DNA of 64,000 nucleotides, from the NCBI GenBank assembly GCA_008501825.1, contig QQUA01000019.1:105133-169132 (forward strand). The letters are read 5' to 3'. Each line of letters begins with the position of its first letter. The first letter of the stretch is position 1. The stretch comes from Planctomycetota bacterium (lineage in GTDB: Bacteria; Planctomycetota; UBA1135). The position numbers were made by a program, and so were the translations under genes. Under the pieces are notes generated by a model. That model saw only the letters and a list, made by a program, of their open reading frames with translations, was not told the DNA's origin and did no database searches. Shown here piece after piece: positions 25,831 through 33,874 of the stretch.

Positions 25831-26142
25831 ATGAATGACACCGCTCACGCCGAGACTCATCACCTTTCGGTCAAAACCTACTCCGTCATCGGCGGCATTT
25901 TGGTCGTCGGAACGATTCTGGCTTTCGTGTTCGTGGACGCCATCCAAATGAGTTGGATGGCCACGGTTCTGGCCATCTTCGGCATCGCCACTTTTAAGTC
26001 GTTGTTAGTGGCGATGTACTTCATGCATCTTAAGTTCGAACGGGGATGGAAATGGATCTTGACCATTCCCCCGCTTTTGCTGGTGGCAGCTTTGATTTTT
26101 GCTTTGCTGCCGGACGTAGCCCGCTTTGGAGCATACGGCTAA
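25831..26142 (+). CDS. Cytochrome c oxidase subunit IV (prokaryotic type)
   Basis: A 103-residue protein with three membrane helices: TYSVIGGILVVGTILAFVFV, MATVLAIFGIATFKSLLVAMYFMHLKFE and WILTIPPLLLVAALIFALL. The central KSLLVAMYFMHLK segment is the family hallmark. A TTG at 25825 is in frame, but the ATG at 25831 lies six to eight bases after GAGGA and is preferred. It is the last structural gene of the oxidase operon; a terminator follows. Confidence 0.92.
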   Translation: MNDTAHAETHHLSVKTYSVIGGILVVGTILAFVFVDAIQMSWMATVLAIFGIATFKSLLVAMYFMHLKFERGWKWILTIPPLLLVAALIFALLPDVARFGAYG

Positions 26143-26178
26143 ACTTTCCGCCCGGGCACCCGTTCAACACCAACCAAA

Positions 26179-26212
26179 GGCGGTCGTGGAGCCACGGCCG
26201 CCTCCTTTGTTC
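26179..26212 (+). terminator. Intrinsic terminator closing the oxidase operon
   Basis: A 10-bp stem (26179-26188 with 26193-26202, one G-U pair) with a four-base loop, flanked by CCAAA on the left and TCCTTTGTT on the right. The T tract is interrupted, so read-through into the ABC transporter genes is possible. Confidence 0.6.
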
Positions 26213-26222
26213 AGAGACCCCC

Positions 26223-27194
26223 ATGCAAATCCTGAAGGTTTCGGAAGCGGTCAAAAAGTACGGCGACATCCAAGCCTTGGACCAGGTTTCCTTTCAGGCC
26301 GAAGCCGGTAGCATTCTCGGCTTATTAGGCCCGAACGGTTCGGGTAAAAGCACTTTGATGCGGTCCATCGTGACCCTGGATCGGCTGGATCAAGGCAGCA
26401 TCGAAGTCGCCGGCATTCGGGTCGAGGAAGATCCGGCAGCCGCCCGGCGGGCCATCGGCTACGCCGGGCAAGAACAGGCCATCGACAAGGTGTTGACCGG
26501 TCGCGAATTCCTGCGCTTTCAAGCCGGTTTGGTTCATCTGAACAGAAAACAAATTCCTGCAAGGGTCGAAGAAATGTTGCGGCGCCTGGATTTGCTGGAA
26601 GCCGCCGATCGACCTTGCGAAGGCTATTCCGGCGGCATGCGGCGACGCCTGGATTTAGCTGCGAGCTTGATGCACCAACCGAAACTCTTGATTTTGGACG
26701 AGCCCTCCGCCGGTTTGGATTTGGTTGCCCGCCGGCGCCTTTGGGATTTGCTGGCCGAGTTGAAAGCGGAAGGTACGACCTTGTTGTTGGCCACCCACGA
26801 TTTCGAAGAGGCCGATGCTTTGTGTGATCAGGTAGTGCTGATGAGCCGCGGCCGGGTGGCCGACTGCGGTACGCCGCAAAAGCTGCGTAGCGATCTGGGT
26901 AGTTGGATCTTGAGTGCCGCCCTGCACGAACACGCCCAAGACGGCGACCACGAGAAGTTAGCCGCTTTGTTTGAAGGAGTCCCCGGCAAAGCTTTGCCGG
27001 TACATCCGCAGAAAGCGGATTTCAGCTTCGCTCTGGCCTCATCCGAGGGCGATTCCCCCGGCGCGGGACAAAGCTGGATCGATCGCATTCAGGCCCAAGC
27101 CGGCCAGCAGCAGTTGCCGCTGTTTTCGATGGCCATGCACCGCCCCACCTTGCAAGACGTCTACGCCGCCGCCGTCGGCGAAGCCGCGGAATAA
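26223..27194 (+). CDS. ABC-2 type exporter ATP-binding protein (DrrA-like)
   Basis: A 323-residue ATPase. Walker A is GPNGSGKST (about 34-42), the signature is YSGGMRRRLDLA, Walker B is LLILDEPSAGLD, and the switch His is in ATHDFEEAD. This is the DrrA/CcmA type that powers ABC-2 exporters. The last 90 residues are a less conserved C-terminal domain typical of DrrA. The ATG at 26223 was chosen although the frame is open back to 26046, which overlaps the COX IV gene and terminator. The permease follows after three bases. The cargo is unknown; its place next to the oxidase genes may be incidental. Confidence 0.92.
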   Translation: MQILKVSEAVKKYGDIQALDQVSFQAEAGSILGLLGPNGSGKSTLMRSIVTLDRLDQGSIEVAGIRVEEDPAAARRAIGYAGQEQAIDKVLTGREFLRFQAGLVHLNRKQIPARVEEMLRRLDLLEAADRPCEGYSGGMRRRLDLAASLMHQPKLLILDEPSAGLDLVARRRLWDLLAELKAEGTTLLLATHDFEEADALCDQVVLMSRGRVADCGTPQKLRSDLGSWILSAALHEHAQDGDHEKLAALFEGVPGKALPVHPQKADFSFALASSEGDSPGAGQSWIDRIQAQAGQQQLPLFSMAMHRPTLQDVYAAAVGEAAE

Positions 27195-27197
27195 GCC

Positions 27198-28010
27198 ATG
27201 AGTCACGAATTCTGGCAAGAAACCAAAGTTCAGACCTGGCGCTGGTTTTTGCACAGCAAGCGCCGCCCCATCGTGGTGATCTCCGGTTTGTTTCAGCCGG
27301 TGATTTGGATGAGCTTGTTCGCTTTGGTGTTTCGCAACTCCATGGCGGAAGTTCTGGGTGAGGGTTTGGATTATTTGGATTTCATCACTCCCGGCGCTTT
27401 GTTGTTCACCGCCTTCAACGCCGCTTTGAACGCCGGCGTCCCGATCCTGTTCGACCGGGAATTGGGCTTTCTCGATCGCCTGCGGGCGGCTCCCTTGGCC
27501 GATCGCTGGTCGATTGTGTTGGCCTCCGCCATTCACATCGCCGCCATGACTTTGTTGCAATGTGCGGTAATCCTGATTGGCACGACCTTACTTGGGGTGG
27601 ATTTTCGAGGCGGCTGGCTCGGAGCCGCGCTCGGTTTCGCCGTTCTGGTTTTGGTCACGTTGGGTTTCACCGGTTTAAGCCTCGCATTGGCTTTTCAATT
27701 CAAGCGCCATTTCGAAATGCTCGCCGTGGTGATGTTGATGACTCTGCCGATGATTTTCCTCTCCAGCGCCTTTGCGCCGTTGGATCGGCTTCCGGAAGTG
27801 CTGCAAAACCTGGTCTTGATCAACCCGGTTACCCTGGCCATCGAACCCTTAAGAGCGGTCTATAGCCTTTCGGATTGGAGCTTGCAGACCGAGGTCACCG
27901 AATGCTGGTTCGGCACCACTCGTCTCTGGCACTGCCTCGGCGGCTTGGTCCTCTTCAACTTGTTCACCGCTTGGTGGAGTCGCCGAGTGCTTTCCAAGAA
28001 ACTTGCTTGA
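27198..28010 (+). CDS. ABC-2 type exporter permease
   Basis: A 270-residue permease with about six helices and the ABC-2 signature around DFITPGALLFTAFNAALNAGVPILFDRELGFLDRLRAAPL. PMIFLSSAFAPLDRLPEVLQ and INPVTLAIEPLRA are typical of the DrrB family. It pairs with the ATPase encoded three bases upstream. The exported compound (antibiotic, lipid or glycan) is not evident. Confidence 0.92.
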   Translation: MSHEFWQETKVQTWRWFLHSKRRPIVVISGLFQPVIWMSLFALVFRNSMAEVLGEGLDYLDFITPGALLFTAFNAALNAGVPILFDRELGFLDRLRAAPLADRWSIVLASAIHIAAMTLLQCAVILIGTTLLGVDFRGGWLGAALGFAVLVLVTLGFTGLSLALAFQFKRHFEMLAVVMLMTLPMIFLSSAFAPLDRLPEVLQNLVLINPVTLAIEPLRAVYSLSDWSLQTEVTECWFGTTRLWHCLGGLVLFNLFTAWWSRRVLSKKLA

Positions 28011-28103
28011 AGCCGGAGCGGCGGAAAAAGGAAATCGGCGCCCCGAGGGCGGCCGGTAAATCCGTAACATGAGCGGTCCCGCTACGAACCATCAGGGGCT
28101 GCC

Positions 28104-29543
28104 ATGGCTCTCCTTCATACGGAAATTGATTTCGTCCTTCAGGAGGCTGCTCGGATTGCCGCCGAGTACCTAAAGGAGCATCACGACCCGGGCAAGCGGG
28201 TGTTGCGGGCTACTTCTCCGGCCAAACTCCAGCAGGAATTGGATTTAGGCCTTCCGGCCCAAGGCCGCCCGATGGAGAGCATCCTGGGCGAATTGCCTCA
28301 ATGGCTGGATCGGAGCGTGCGCACCGGCCATCCCGGTTTTTTCAATCAGTTGTTCGGCGGCTATGACCTCGCTGCAATCGTCGGCGAATGGATGACCGCG
28401 ATCCTCAACTCATCCATGTACACCTATGAGGTCGCTCCGGTCGCCACCTTGATGGAAACTGCCCTTATCCGCCGAATGGGAGGTCTGGCCGGCTTTCCCG
28501 ACGGTGAAGGGGTGTTCGCTCCTGGCGGATCGATTTCCAACTTGATGGCGGTGCTGGCCGCCCGCAATACTTGCCGGCCTCAAGTTAAACAAAAGGGATT
28601 ACAAGCCCAGGACCGGCTGGTGATGTTCGCCTCCGCCGATGCCCATTATTCCTTGAAGAGAGCAGCCAGCATCGTCGGGTTAGGGGTTGAAGGATTGCGC
28701 CCGGTTCCGGTGGACGAAGTCGGCCGCATGCAGCCGGAAGCCTTGGCCGAAATGGTGGATCAAGCCAAAGCGGAAGGACTTCAACCCTTCATGGTGGCAG
28801 CCACCTGCTCGACCACCGTTCCAGGCGCTTTCGATCCGATACCGCCGATCGCCGATTTGGCCGAACGCCATGGCTTGTGGTTGCATTTGGACGCCTCCAT
28901 GGGCGGCACTGTCTTGTTTTCGGAAACTCATCGCTCGCTGATGCAAGGTTCCGAGCGAGCCGACTCCATCACCTGGAATCCTCACAAAATGATGGGAGTC
29001 CCTCTAACCTGTTCCGCCTTATTGCTTCGCCGCCAGGGAGATCTCGCCGCCAGCAATGCCTTGCATGCCGATTATCTGTTCCACGATGATCCGGAAGTCA
29101 GTTGCGACCTCGGCGACTTGAGCATTCAGTGCGGGCGCCGCATGGACGCCATCAAATTGTGGTTGTCCTGGCAAGCTCACGGAGACTCGGGTTACCGGCA
29201 ACGAGTGGATCATTTGTTGTCCATGGCCAGTTGCTTCCGTGACATGATCGCCGCCCGCCCGGCCTTTAAGTTGGTCATGGAACCTCAAAGCTTCAACGTA
29301 TGTTTTCACTACGTTCCGGAGCGGCTTCGAAGTATGGCACCTGGTGAGGCTCGCAACGCTCAATTGGAAGTCGTCACTTTGGCCTTGCGAGATCGTTTGA
29401 TCGCCTCCGGGCGGCACATGATCAATTTCGCTCCGGTAAGGGGGGTGGCGACCTTCCGCATGGTGGTGGCCAATCCCCAGGTGGAAGAATCCACTTTGCG
29501 GCAGTTCTTGGACGAGATGGAAGTCCTAGGGGCCGATCTCTAG
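28104..29543 (+). CDS. Group II PLP-dependent decarboxylase (glutamate/cysteine-sulfinate decarboxylase-like)
   Basis: A 479-residue enzyme. The PLP lysine is K295 in ITWNPHKMMGVPLTC, and D263 in LHLDASMGG contacts the pyridine nitrogen. HPGFFNQLFGGYDLAAIVGEW followed by LNSSMYTYEVAPV closely resembles animal glutamate decarboxylase and cysteine-sulfinate decarboxylase, rather than bacterial GadB. It should decarboxylate an acidic amino acid (Glu, Asp or cysteine sulfinate) to GABA, beta-alanine or hypotaurine; which one cannot be read from sequence. The TAG ends two bases before an insertion sequence, so its natural downstream region has been displaced. Confidence 0.87.
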   Translation: MALLHTEIDFVLQEAARIAAEYLKEHHDPGKRVLRATSPAKLQQELDLGLPAQGRPMESILGELPQWLDRSVRTGHPGFFNQLFGGYDLAAIVGEWMTAILNSSMYTYEVAPVATLMETALIRRMGGLAGFPDGEGVFAPGGSISNLMAVLAARNTCRPQVKQKGLQAQDRLVMFASADAHYSLKRAASIVGLGVEGLRPVPVDEVGRMQPEALAEMVDQAKAEGLQPFMVAATCSTTVPGAFDPIPPIADLAERHGLWLHLDASMGGTVLFSETHRSLMQGSERADSITWNPHKMMGVPLTCSALLLRRQGDLAASNALHADYLFHDDPEVSCDLGDLSIQCGRRMDAIKLWLSWQAHGDSGYRQRVDHLLSMASCFRDMIAARPAFKLVMEPQSFNVCFHYVPERLRSMAPGEARNAQLEVVTLALRDRLIASGRHMINFAPVRGVATFRMVVANPQVEESTLRQFLDEMEVLGADL

Positions 29544-29545
29544 CA

Positions 29546-29570
29546 AAACTGGCCCAGAGTATTGGAGGTT
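29546..29570 (+). repeat. Left terminal inverted repeat of the insertion sequence
   Basis: Twenty-five bases identical to the reverse complement of 30656-30680. The transposase stop codon (29577-29579) lies just inside it. Confidence 0.9.
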
Positions 29571-29576
29571 TAAGGC

Positions 29577-30578
29577 CTAAAAAATCCTCCAAGTAAAGAC
29601 ATCTTCAGCGGTTAGCGGCTTGCTGCAGACTCCGGCGATCTGGGCCGGAGTCGGCACCTTCGGCTTCACCGTTACCGGCCGCACGTAATTGCGCCAAATC
29701 AGCCACACCCAAAGGTGCCGGCGCAGCCAAGCGCACTGCTTCGACACCCCCCAATTGCGCCGCACCAGACGCGAGATCGAATCCCGCATCTGCGCCAAGG
29801 TGTGGTTGATCGGAAACAGCAAATTGCGGTTGTCGCGGCGGGTCTTCGACGACTCCCGCCGCCAGCGATACGGCCGCTCGCCCTCGAACACTTTGGCCAG
29901 GACCGAGCCGTAGAGCTGCTTGCGGTCCGACTGCAACTCCAGGGCTACCTCCGGCGGCAGCGCCCGCTGCAGGATCTCGAAGCAGCGGGTCACCAGCTTG
30001 CGGGATTCGGAGCGCCGCTTGCCGAACAACTTCTCCCGAGCTTGCTTCTTTTGCCGATATTTCGGCGTCAGCTTGCCGCGACAAGGCAAGGTGCCGGCGT
30101 CGAGATGGACCACGAAGTAGTTTCGCCGATGGATCAAAACCGGCACGGTCAAGGGCTGTAAACGCCGATCGGACTCGAAAGTCTCCAGTTCGTCCAATTG
30201 GAAAGGCCCTTGAAAGCCGGCCCCTGTCGGTTGCCGAAGTTTGTCCGTGTGGAAGGCTTCGGCGTGGACGCCAAGCAGATGCAATCGGTGGGCAATGGTC
30301 TTTCGATCCACCTTCAGTTTGCGACCGCTTTGGCGCAGCGTGACCTTGCTGACGTTTTCCCAAAACACTTTCAGATGCAGATCGGGATAGCGCAGGCGAT
30401 AGTCGAGGCGAAAGGTCTGGGTGGAGAAGGAGCGCTTGCAGACCAGGCACAAAAAGCGCTGCACCTTGGGCTGGTGGCGGGTCCGGAAAAAGCCGCGGCG
30501 TTGGATGTGTGGGCTGGCGTCGCCGCGCTGACTAGGGCACCGGGGCCAGGGACAATGGGAGGGCTGAAAAGCGGTCAT
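29577..30578 (-). CDS. Transposase with N-terminal zinc ribbon and DDE-type core
   Basis: About 333 residues from the ATG at 30578; the frame extends to a TTG at 30632, but that is less likely. The N-terminus has a four-cysteine zinc ribbon (CPWPRCP ... FLCLVCKRSF) like those of IS1 and IS1595-type transposases, followed by a helix-turn-helix region (LRQSGRKLKVDRKTIAHRL). The segment FQLDELETFESDRRLQPLTV places an Asp typical of a DDE/DDD catalytic core, and NYFVVHLDAG a second. The family could not be fixed from memory. The coding sequence spans nearly the whole element between the inverted repeats and appears intact. Confidence 0.78.
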   Translation of the reverse strand: MTAFQPSHCPWPRCPSQRGDASPHIQRRGFFRTRHQPKVQRFLCLVCKRSFSTQTFRLDYRLRYPDLHLKVFWENVSKVTLRQSGRKLKVDRKTIAHRLHLLGVHAEAFHTDKLRQPTGAGFQGPFQLDELETFESDRRLQPLTVPVLIHRRNYFVVHLDAGTLPCRGKLTPKYRQKKQAREKLFGKRRSESRKLVTRCFEILQRALPPEVALELQSDRKQLYGSVLAKVFEGERPYRWRRESSKTRRDNRNLLFPINHTLAQMRDSISRLVRRNWGVSKQCAWLRRHLWVWLIWRNYVRPVTVKPKVPTPAQIAGVCSKPLTAEDVFTWRIF

Positions 30579-30655
30579 GAGGCGCACCGAAAAAACTGCG
30601 GGTACGCCTGGAAGACGGCTAGATCGGCTCAAGGTTACGCCGATTTTTTCGGCTT

Positions 30656-30680
30656 AACCTCCAATACTCTGGGCCAGTTT
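30656..30680 (-). repeat. Right terminal inverted repeat of the insertion sequence
   Basis: Exact reverse complement of 29546-29570, marking the transposase 5' side of the element. Confidence 0.9.
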
Positions 30681-30723
30681 CCGGCTTGACCGGAACCTGG
30701 TCGGCGGCGACCATGCTGTAGGC

Positions 30724-31167
30724 ATGCTGCGCCACCGCTCCCATGCACTGGCCATCTTCCTGGTTTTTTTGTTCCAGGTCAGTTGCCAGTTCTACGTTTT
30801 CTGTGTCGAAGACGGTAGCGGGCGATGGGTGGAGAAGCAGCATTTGGCCGACTGCCCCAACGAGCCGGCCGACCACCACCACGATCCAGCGGAAGACTGC
30901 CTCGGACCAGGATCCGGCAGCTGTTGGGACGCCAACCTGGGAGCGGTGGTGGATATCGCTCTCAGCGAAACGGATATCGCACTGGATCTCGGTCCCGAAT
31001 TGGACCGCAGTTTCTTTGGCACCGTTCCGTCCGGTTCGGATTTCGTCTTGGTGGAAGCTTGGCCGCAGTTTTGGGACCCACCTCCAAAAGCTCCTGGCTC
31101 CGATATTCCTATTTTTAGTCGTGAACGCCTTGAACAGCAGCTCCGGGTCGTCGTGCTGACCTGTTGA
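30724..31167 (+). CDS. Exported His/Cys-containing protein preceding czcCBA
   Basis: A 147-residue protein of no recognised family. The N-terminus (HALAIFLVFLFQVSC) is a hydrophobic signal or lipoprotein-like leader. The mature part contains a metal-binding-looking segment, CPNEPADHHHDPAEDC, and a further CW pair. It lies 87 bases before an RND metal-efflux operon on the same strand, so a periplasmic metal-binding or sensing role is plausible but inferred. Its ATG at 30724 is only 44 bases from the insertion-sequence end, so its natural promoter may have been lost or replaced. Confidence 0.65.
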   Translation: MLRHRSHALAIFLVFLFQVSCQFYVFCVEDGSGRWVEKQHLADCPNEPADHHHDPAEDCLGPGSGSCWDANLGAVVDIALSETDIALDLGPELDRSFFGTVPSGSDFVLVEAWPQFWDPPPKAPGSDIPIFSRERLEQQLRVVVLTC

Positions 31168-31254
31168 GCCGGCGACTTTTGCCGCCTGCCACGGGCAACC
31201 GCGAGGTTGTCCGATCGGTTTCTCCCAACTCATCCGGCAAAGCCACCATCGCTC

Positions 31255-32589
31255 ATGATCCGGCAACGACGACCCCTTGCACCCTGTTTCGCCTTCGCTC
31301 TGTTGTTTTCCGGTTGCGTTCAATACCAAGCTCAACCCCTGGACGCTCCCGGAAGTCTGCAAACCCTGAACCAACAGCGGTTGGACCCGTCCTCGCCTCA
31401 TTGGCCGGAGACTCTGGGCCCGGACAGCGGCTTGGACTTGGACGATGGATTGAGCCTGCCAGAAGCCCAAGCGGTGGCGGTCAGCCTCCATCCTGCATTG
31501 CAGGCGGAAAGAGCCAAGCTGGCCGTCTCCGAAGCCTTATTGGTCGAAGCCGGATTGTTGCCCGATCCGGAGGTCGGCTGGGGAGCCATGGATTGGATCA
31601 TCGGCGGAACCCGGGACGATGCCATCGTGGGTTTGGAAGCCTTGTTTCGCTTGCAGGCACCGGGCTCCCGCCAAGCCCGAATCGATCTCGCCACTGCGGA
31701 ATGGCAGCAGAGCCGTTGGGCCTTGTTGGAAATGGAATGGCACCACGCCGGAAAAACGAGGCAATGCTTCGTCCGGTTGCTCGGCCTCCGTGGAGTTTGG
31801 CAAAGCCTTCAGAGCCAACAAGCCATGGTGGAAGCCACTCGCCAAGGCTTGAAGGATGCTTTTGAGCTTGGAGAAGCCACCGCCCTTCAAAGCCACTTGG
31901 CCGATTTGGACCTGCGTCGCCTGGAAGTCCTTCAACTCAGTTGGGAAGCTCGCCTGAACCAAGAAATCCAACAACTGAACCAATTGTTGGGCTTGCCTCC
32001 GGGCAGCGAGGTTCTGCTGCAACCGATGGAAACCGCAACCAAAGAGCAAGCTTGGTTAGAAGAGAGTGCGGAGGCCCTGACCGAAGAAGCGTTGAATCGC
32101 CGGCCGGATTTGCAGGCCCTGGCCGCTGCCTACGACGCTGCAGAAGCCAAATTGCGTTTGGCCATCGCCCGGCAATGGCCTGATTTGTCGATCGGCACCG
32201 GCTTGTACCTCAACTTGCCGTTGTTTTCCAAAGCAAACCGCGCCGCCATCGAGACCGCTTTGGCCCAACGGCAACAGCTCGCTCGACAGTGGCAAGCCGC
32301 CATTCATCAGGTTCGAGCGGAAATCCATCAAGCTCATCAACAATGGCAACTCGCCCGCCGTCGGACCGAGTCGATGACCGATGGCTTTCGGGAACAACAA
32401 CAAGCTTGCCTCCAGAGCTTGCAGCAAAGCCAAGCTCTAGGCGAAAGCACGCCGCTGGAGCAACTCACGGTCCAGTCCCGATTGCTGGAATTGCAGGAAT
32501 CGCTTTGGCAGCTCCAATTGCAACTGGAAACCGCCCGCACTCAATTGATTCACTTGGCCGCTTTGGATTTGCCCTCCTCCTCGTCATGA
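31255..32589 (+). CDS. czcC: CzcC/TolC-like outer-membrane efflux lipoprotein
   Basis: About 444 residues. The ATG at 31255 gives a lipoprotein signal (CFAFALLFSGC); the frame also opens at a TTG at 31207. The body is two long alpha-helical repeats rich in Gln, Leu and Ala (for example LAQRQQLARQWQAAIHQVRAEIHQAHQQWQLARR), as in the outer membrane efflux protein family. It forms the exit duct of the tripartite metal pump whose other parts are encoded next. ATGA overlap with the adaptor gene. Confidence 0.88.
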   Translation: MIRQRRPLAPCFAFALLFSGCVQYQAQPLDAPGSLQTLNQQRLDPSSPHWPETLGPDSGLDLDDGLSLPEAQAVAVSLHPALQAERAKLAVSEALLVEAGLLPDPEVGWGAMDWIIGGTRDDAIVGLEALFRLQAPGSRQARIDLATAEWQQSRWALLEMEWHHAGKTRQCFVRLLGLRGVWQSLQSQQAMVEATRQGLKDAFELGEATALQSHLADLDLRRLEVLQLSWEARLNQEIQQLNQLLGLPPGSEVLLQPMETATKEQAWLEESAEALTEEALNRRPDLQALAAAYDAAEAKLRLAIARQWPDLSIGTGLYLNLPLFSKANRAAIETALAQRQQLARQWQAAIHQVRAEIHQAHQQWQLARRRTESMTDGFREQQQACLQSLQQSQALGESTPLEQLTVQSRLLELQESLWQLQLQLETARTQLIHLAALDLPSSSS

Positions 32590-33869
32590 AAAAATTTCGC
32601 TTCGGCTCTTTACTCCTTCCCTGCCTTGCTCTCGCCGGGTGCGGCGGAGACAGCTCCGCTTCCTTGAATGCCGCTCAGGTTCCCTTGGACGAAGGCGGCC
32701 TGAAAGCATTCATAGTACCTGAGTCCCAATGGGCCAATGCCGGGATTCAATGGCAGGCGGCGGCCGCCGCCGATTTGCAAACCACGTTGGCGTTGCCGGT
32801 CTCGGTGGATGCCAATTTGGACCGCCAAGCCCACGTCAATACCCGAACTCCGGGACGAATTCGTCAGATTCACGGTCAACTCGGCCAGCACGTAGAAACC
32901 GGCGATCCGCTTTGCCAGGTGGAAAGCCCGGAACTTTCCGGTTGGGTTGGGGCATATCGCCGTGCCTTGGCTTTACGCCTATCCTTGCAAACAACCTTGC
33001 GCAAGGAAACAGAACTGTTGCAGCGCAGCGTAGACTTGGCGGCTTCCATCTTGGAACGGGAAAAAGAATTGGCGGACAAAGCCGTCACCACCCGAACCCG
33101 ACTGTTGGATGCAGAAACCGCTTGGAAAGAAGCGGTCTTGCGCCGAGATCGCCGGATTTTGCAACTGGAACGGGAATTGGAACTCCAACACATTGAAGTG
33201 CAATCCGGGGCCGGCCGCCTGCTGGCTTACGGCATCGACCCCGAGAAAGCCCTCACCGATGAGGCTTTCGCTCGCGGTTATTACGCCATTGCGGCGCCGG
33301 CTTCTGGAGTCATCGTCGAACGCCACATCACCCTGGAAGAATACGTGGATCCAAGCCAGGAGCTGTTCTTGATTCAGGGATTCAATCCGGCCTGGGTCCT
33401 GGCGGCCGCCAACGAAAGGGACATTTCCAAGCTTCGCACGGATGCCGAAGTTCGACTCTTCATGGATGCCTTTCCCGATCACGTATTTCAGGGCAAGGTC
33501 ACCCACCTAGAACACCATCTGGAAAACCTGAGTCGCAGCCTCCACGTTCGAATTGAAGTCGAGAACCAACCGATTGCCGCCTGGTCGGAAGATCACCCCC
33601 TACGCCCGGGCATGTTCGGACGCGCGGAAATCGTCACCGGTCGCTTCCAGGCCGACATTGCCATTCCCGAACGGGCATTGTTGTTCCATCAGGGCAAAAC
33701 CTTCGTTTACAAACATCTCGGCAATCGGCGCTTTCTGCGGCAGGAAGTTCAAGTCGGAGCCGGTAACTCCGGCTTGGTCGCCGTCGAAAGCGGATTGCAA
33801 GCCGGCGAAGAAGTGGCAGTAGAAGGCTTGTTCGTACTTAAATCCCTGGAATTGGCGGACGAGGAATAA
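32586..33869 (+). CDS. czcB: CzcB-like periplasmic adaptor (membrane fusion) lipoprotein
   Basis: A 427-residue adaptor. The signal LLLPCLALAGCGGD has a good lipobox. The barrel-sandwich/lipoyl halves (RIRQIHGQLGQHVETGDPLCQVESPEL and IAAPASGVIVERHITLEEYVDPSQELFLI) flank a coiled-coil hairpin (RKETELLQRSVDLAASILEREKELADKA). LRPGMFGRAEI is the typical beta-barrel segment. No N-terminal metal-binding His cluster is evident. It links the inner-membrane pump to the outer-membrane duct. Five bases precede the pump gene. Confidence 0.92.
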   Translation: MKKFRFGSLLLPCLALAGCGGDSSASLNAAQVPLDEGGLKAFIVPESQWANAGIQWQAAAAADLQTTLALPVSVDANLDRQAHVNTRTPGRIRQIHGQLGQHVETGDPLCQVESPELSGWVGAYRRALALRLSLQTTLRKETELLQRSVDLAASILEREKELADKAVTTRTRLLDAETAWKEAVLRRDRRILQLERELELQHIEVQSGAGRLLAYGIDPEKALTDEAFARGYYAIAAPASGVIVERHITLEEYVDPSQELFLIQGFNPAWVLAAANERDISKLRTDAEVRLFMDAFPDHVFQGKVTHLEHHLENLSRSLHVRIEVENQPIAAWSEDHPLRPGMFGRAEIVTGRFQADIAIPERALLFHQGKTFVYKHLGNRRFLRQEVQVGAGNSGLVAVESGLQAGEEVAVEGLFVLKSLELADEE

Positions 33870-33874
33870 CCACC

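Larger units (their letters stand above)
29546..30680. mobile_element. Insertion sequence, 1135 bp, with 25-bp perfect terminal inverted repeats
   Basis: The element is bounded by AAACTGGCCCAGAGTATTGG (continuing AGGTT) at 29546-29570 and its exact reverse complement at 30656-30680; similarity continues inward with a small gap to an A-rich run. It carries one transposase on the minus strand. No target-site duplication is visible in the flanks (left ...CTCTAGCA, right CCGGCTTG...). It lies directly after the decarboxylase stop codon. Confidence 0.88.

Noticed and set aside
29605..30450. Second long minus-strand frame inside the insertion sequence
   Set aside because: It overlaps the transposase in another frame, is Ala/Arg/Gly-rich and has no domain features; a GC-driven shadow frame.
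29534..30690. Target-site duplication flanking the insertion sequence
   Set aside because: Left flank CTCTAGCA and right flank CCGGCTTG share no direct repeat of useful length.
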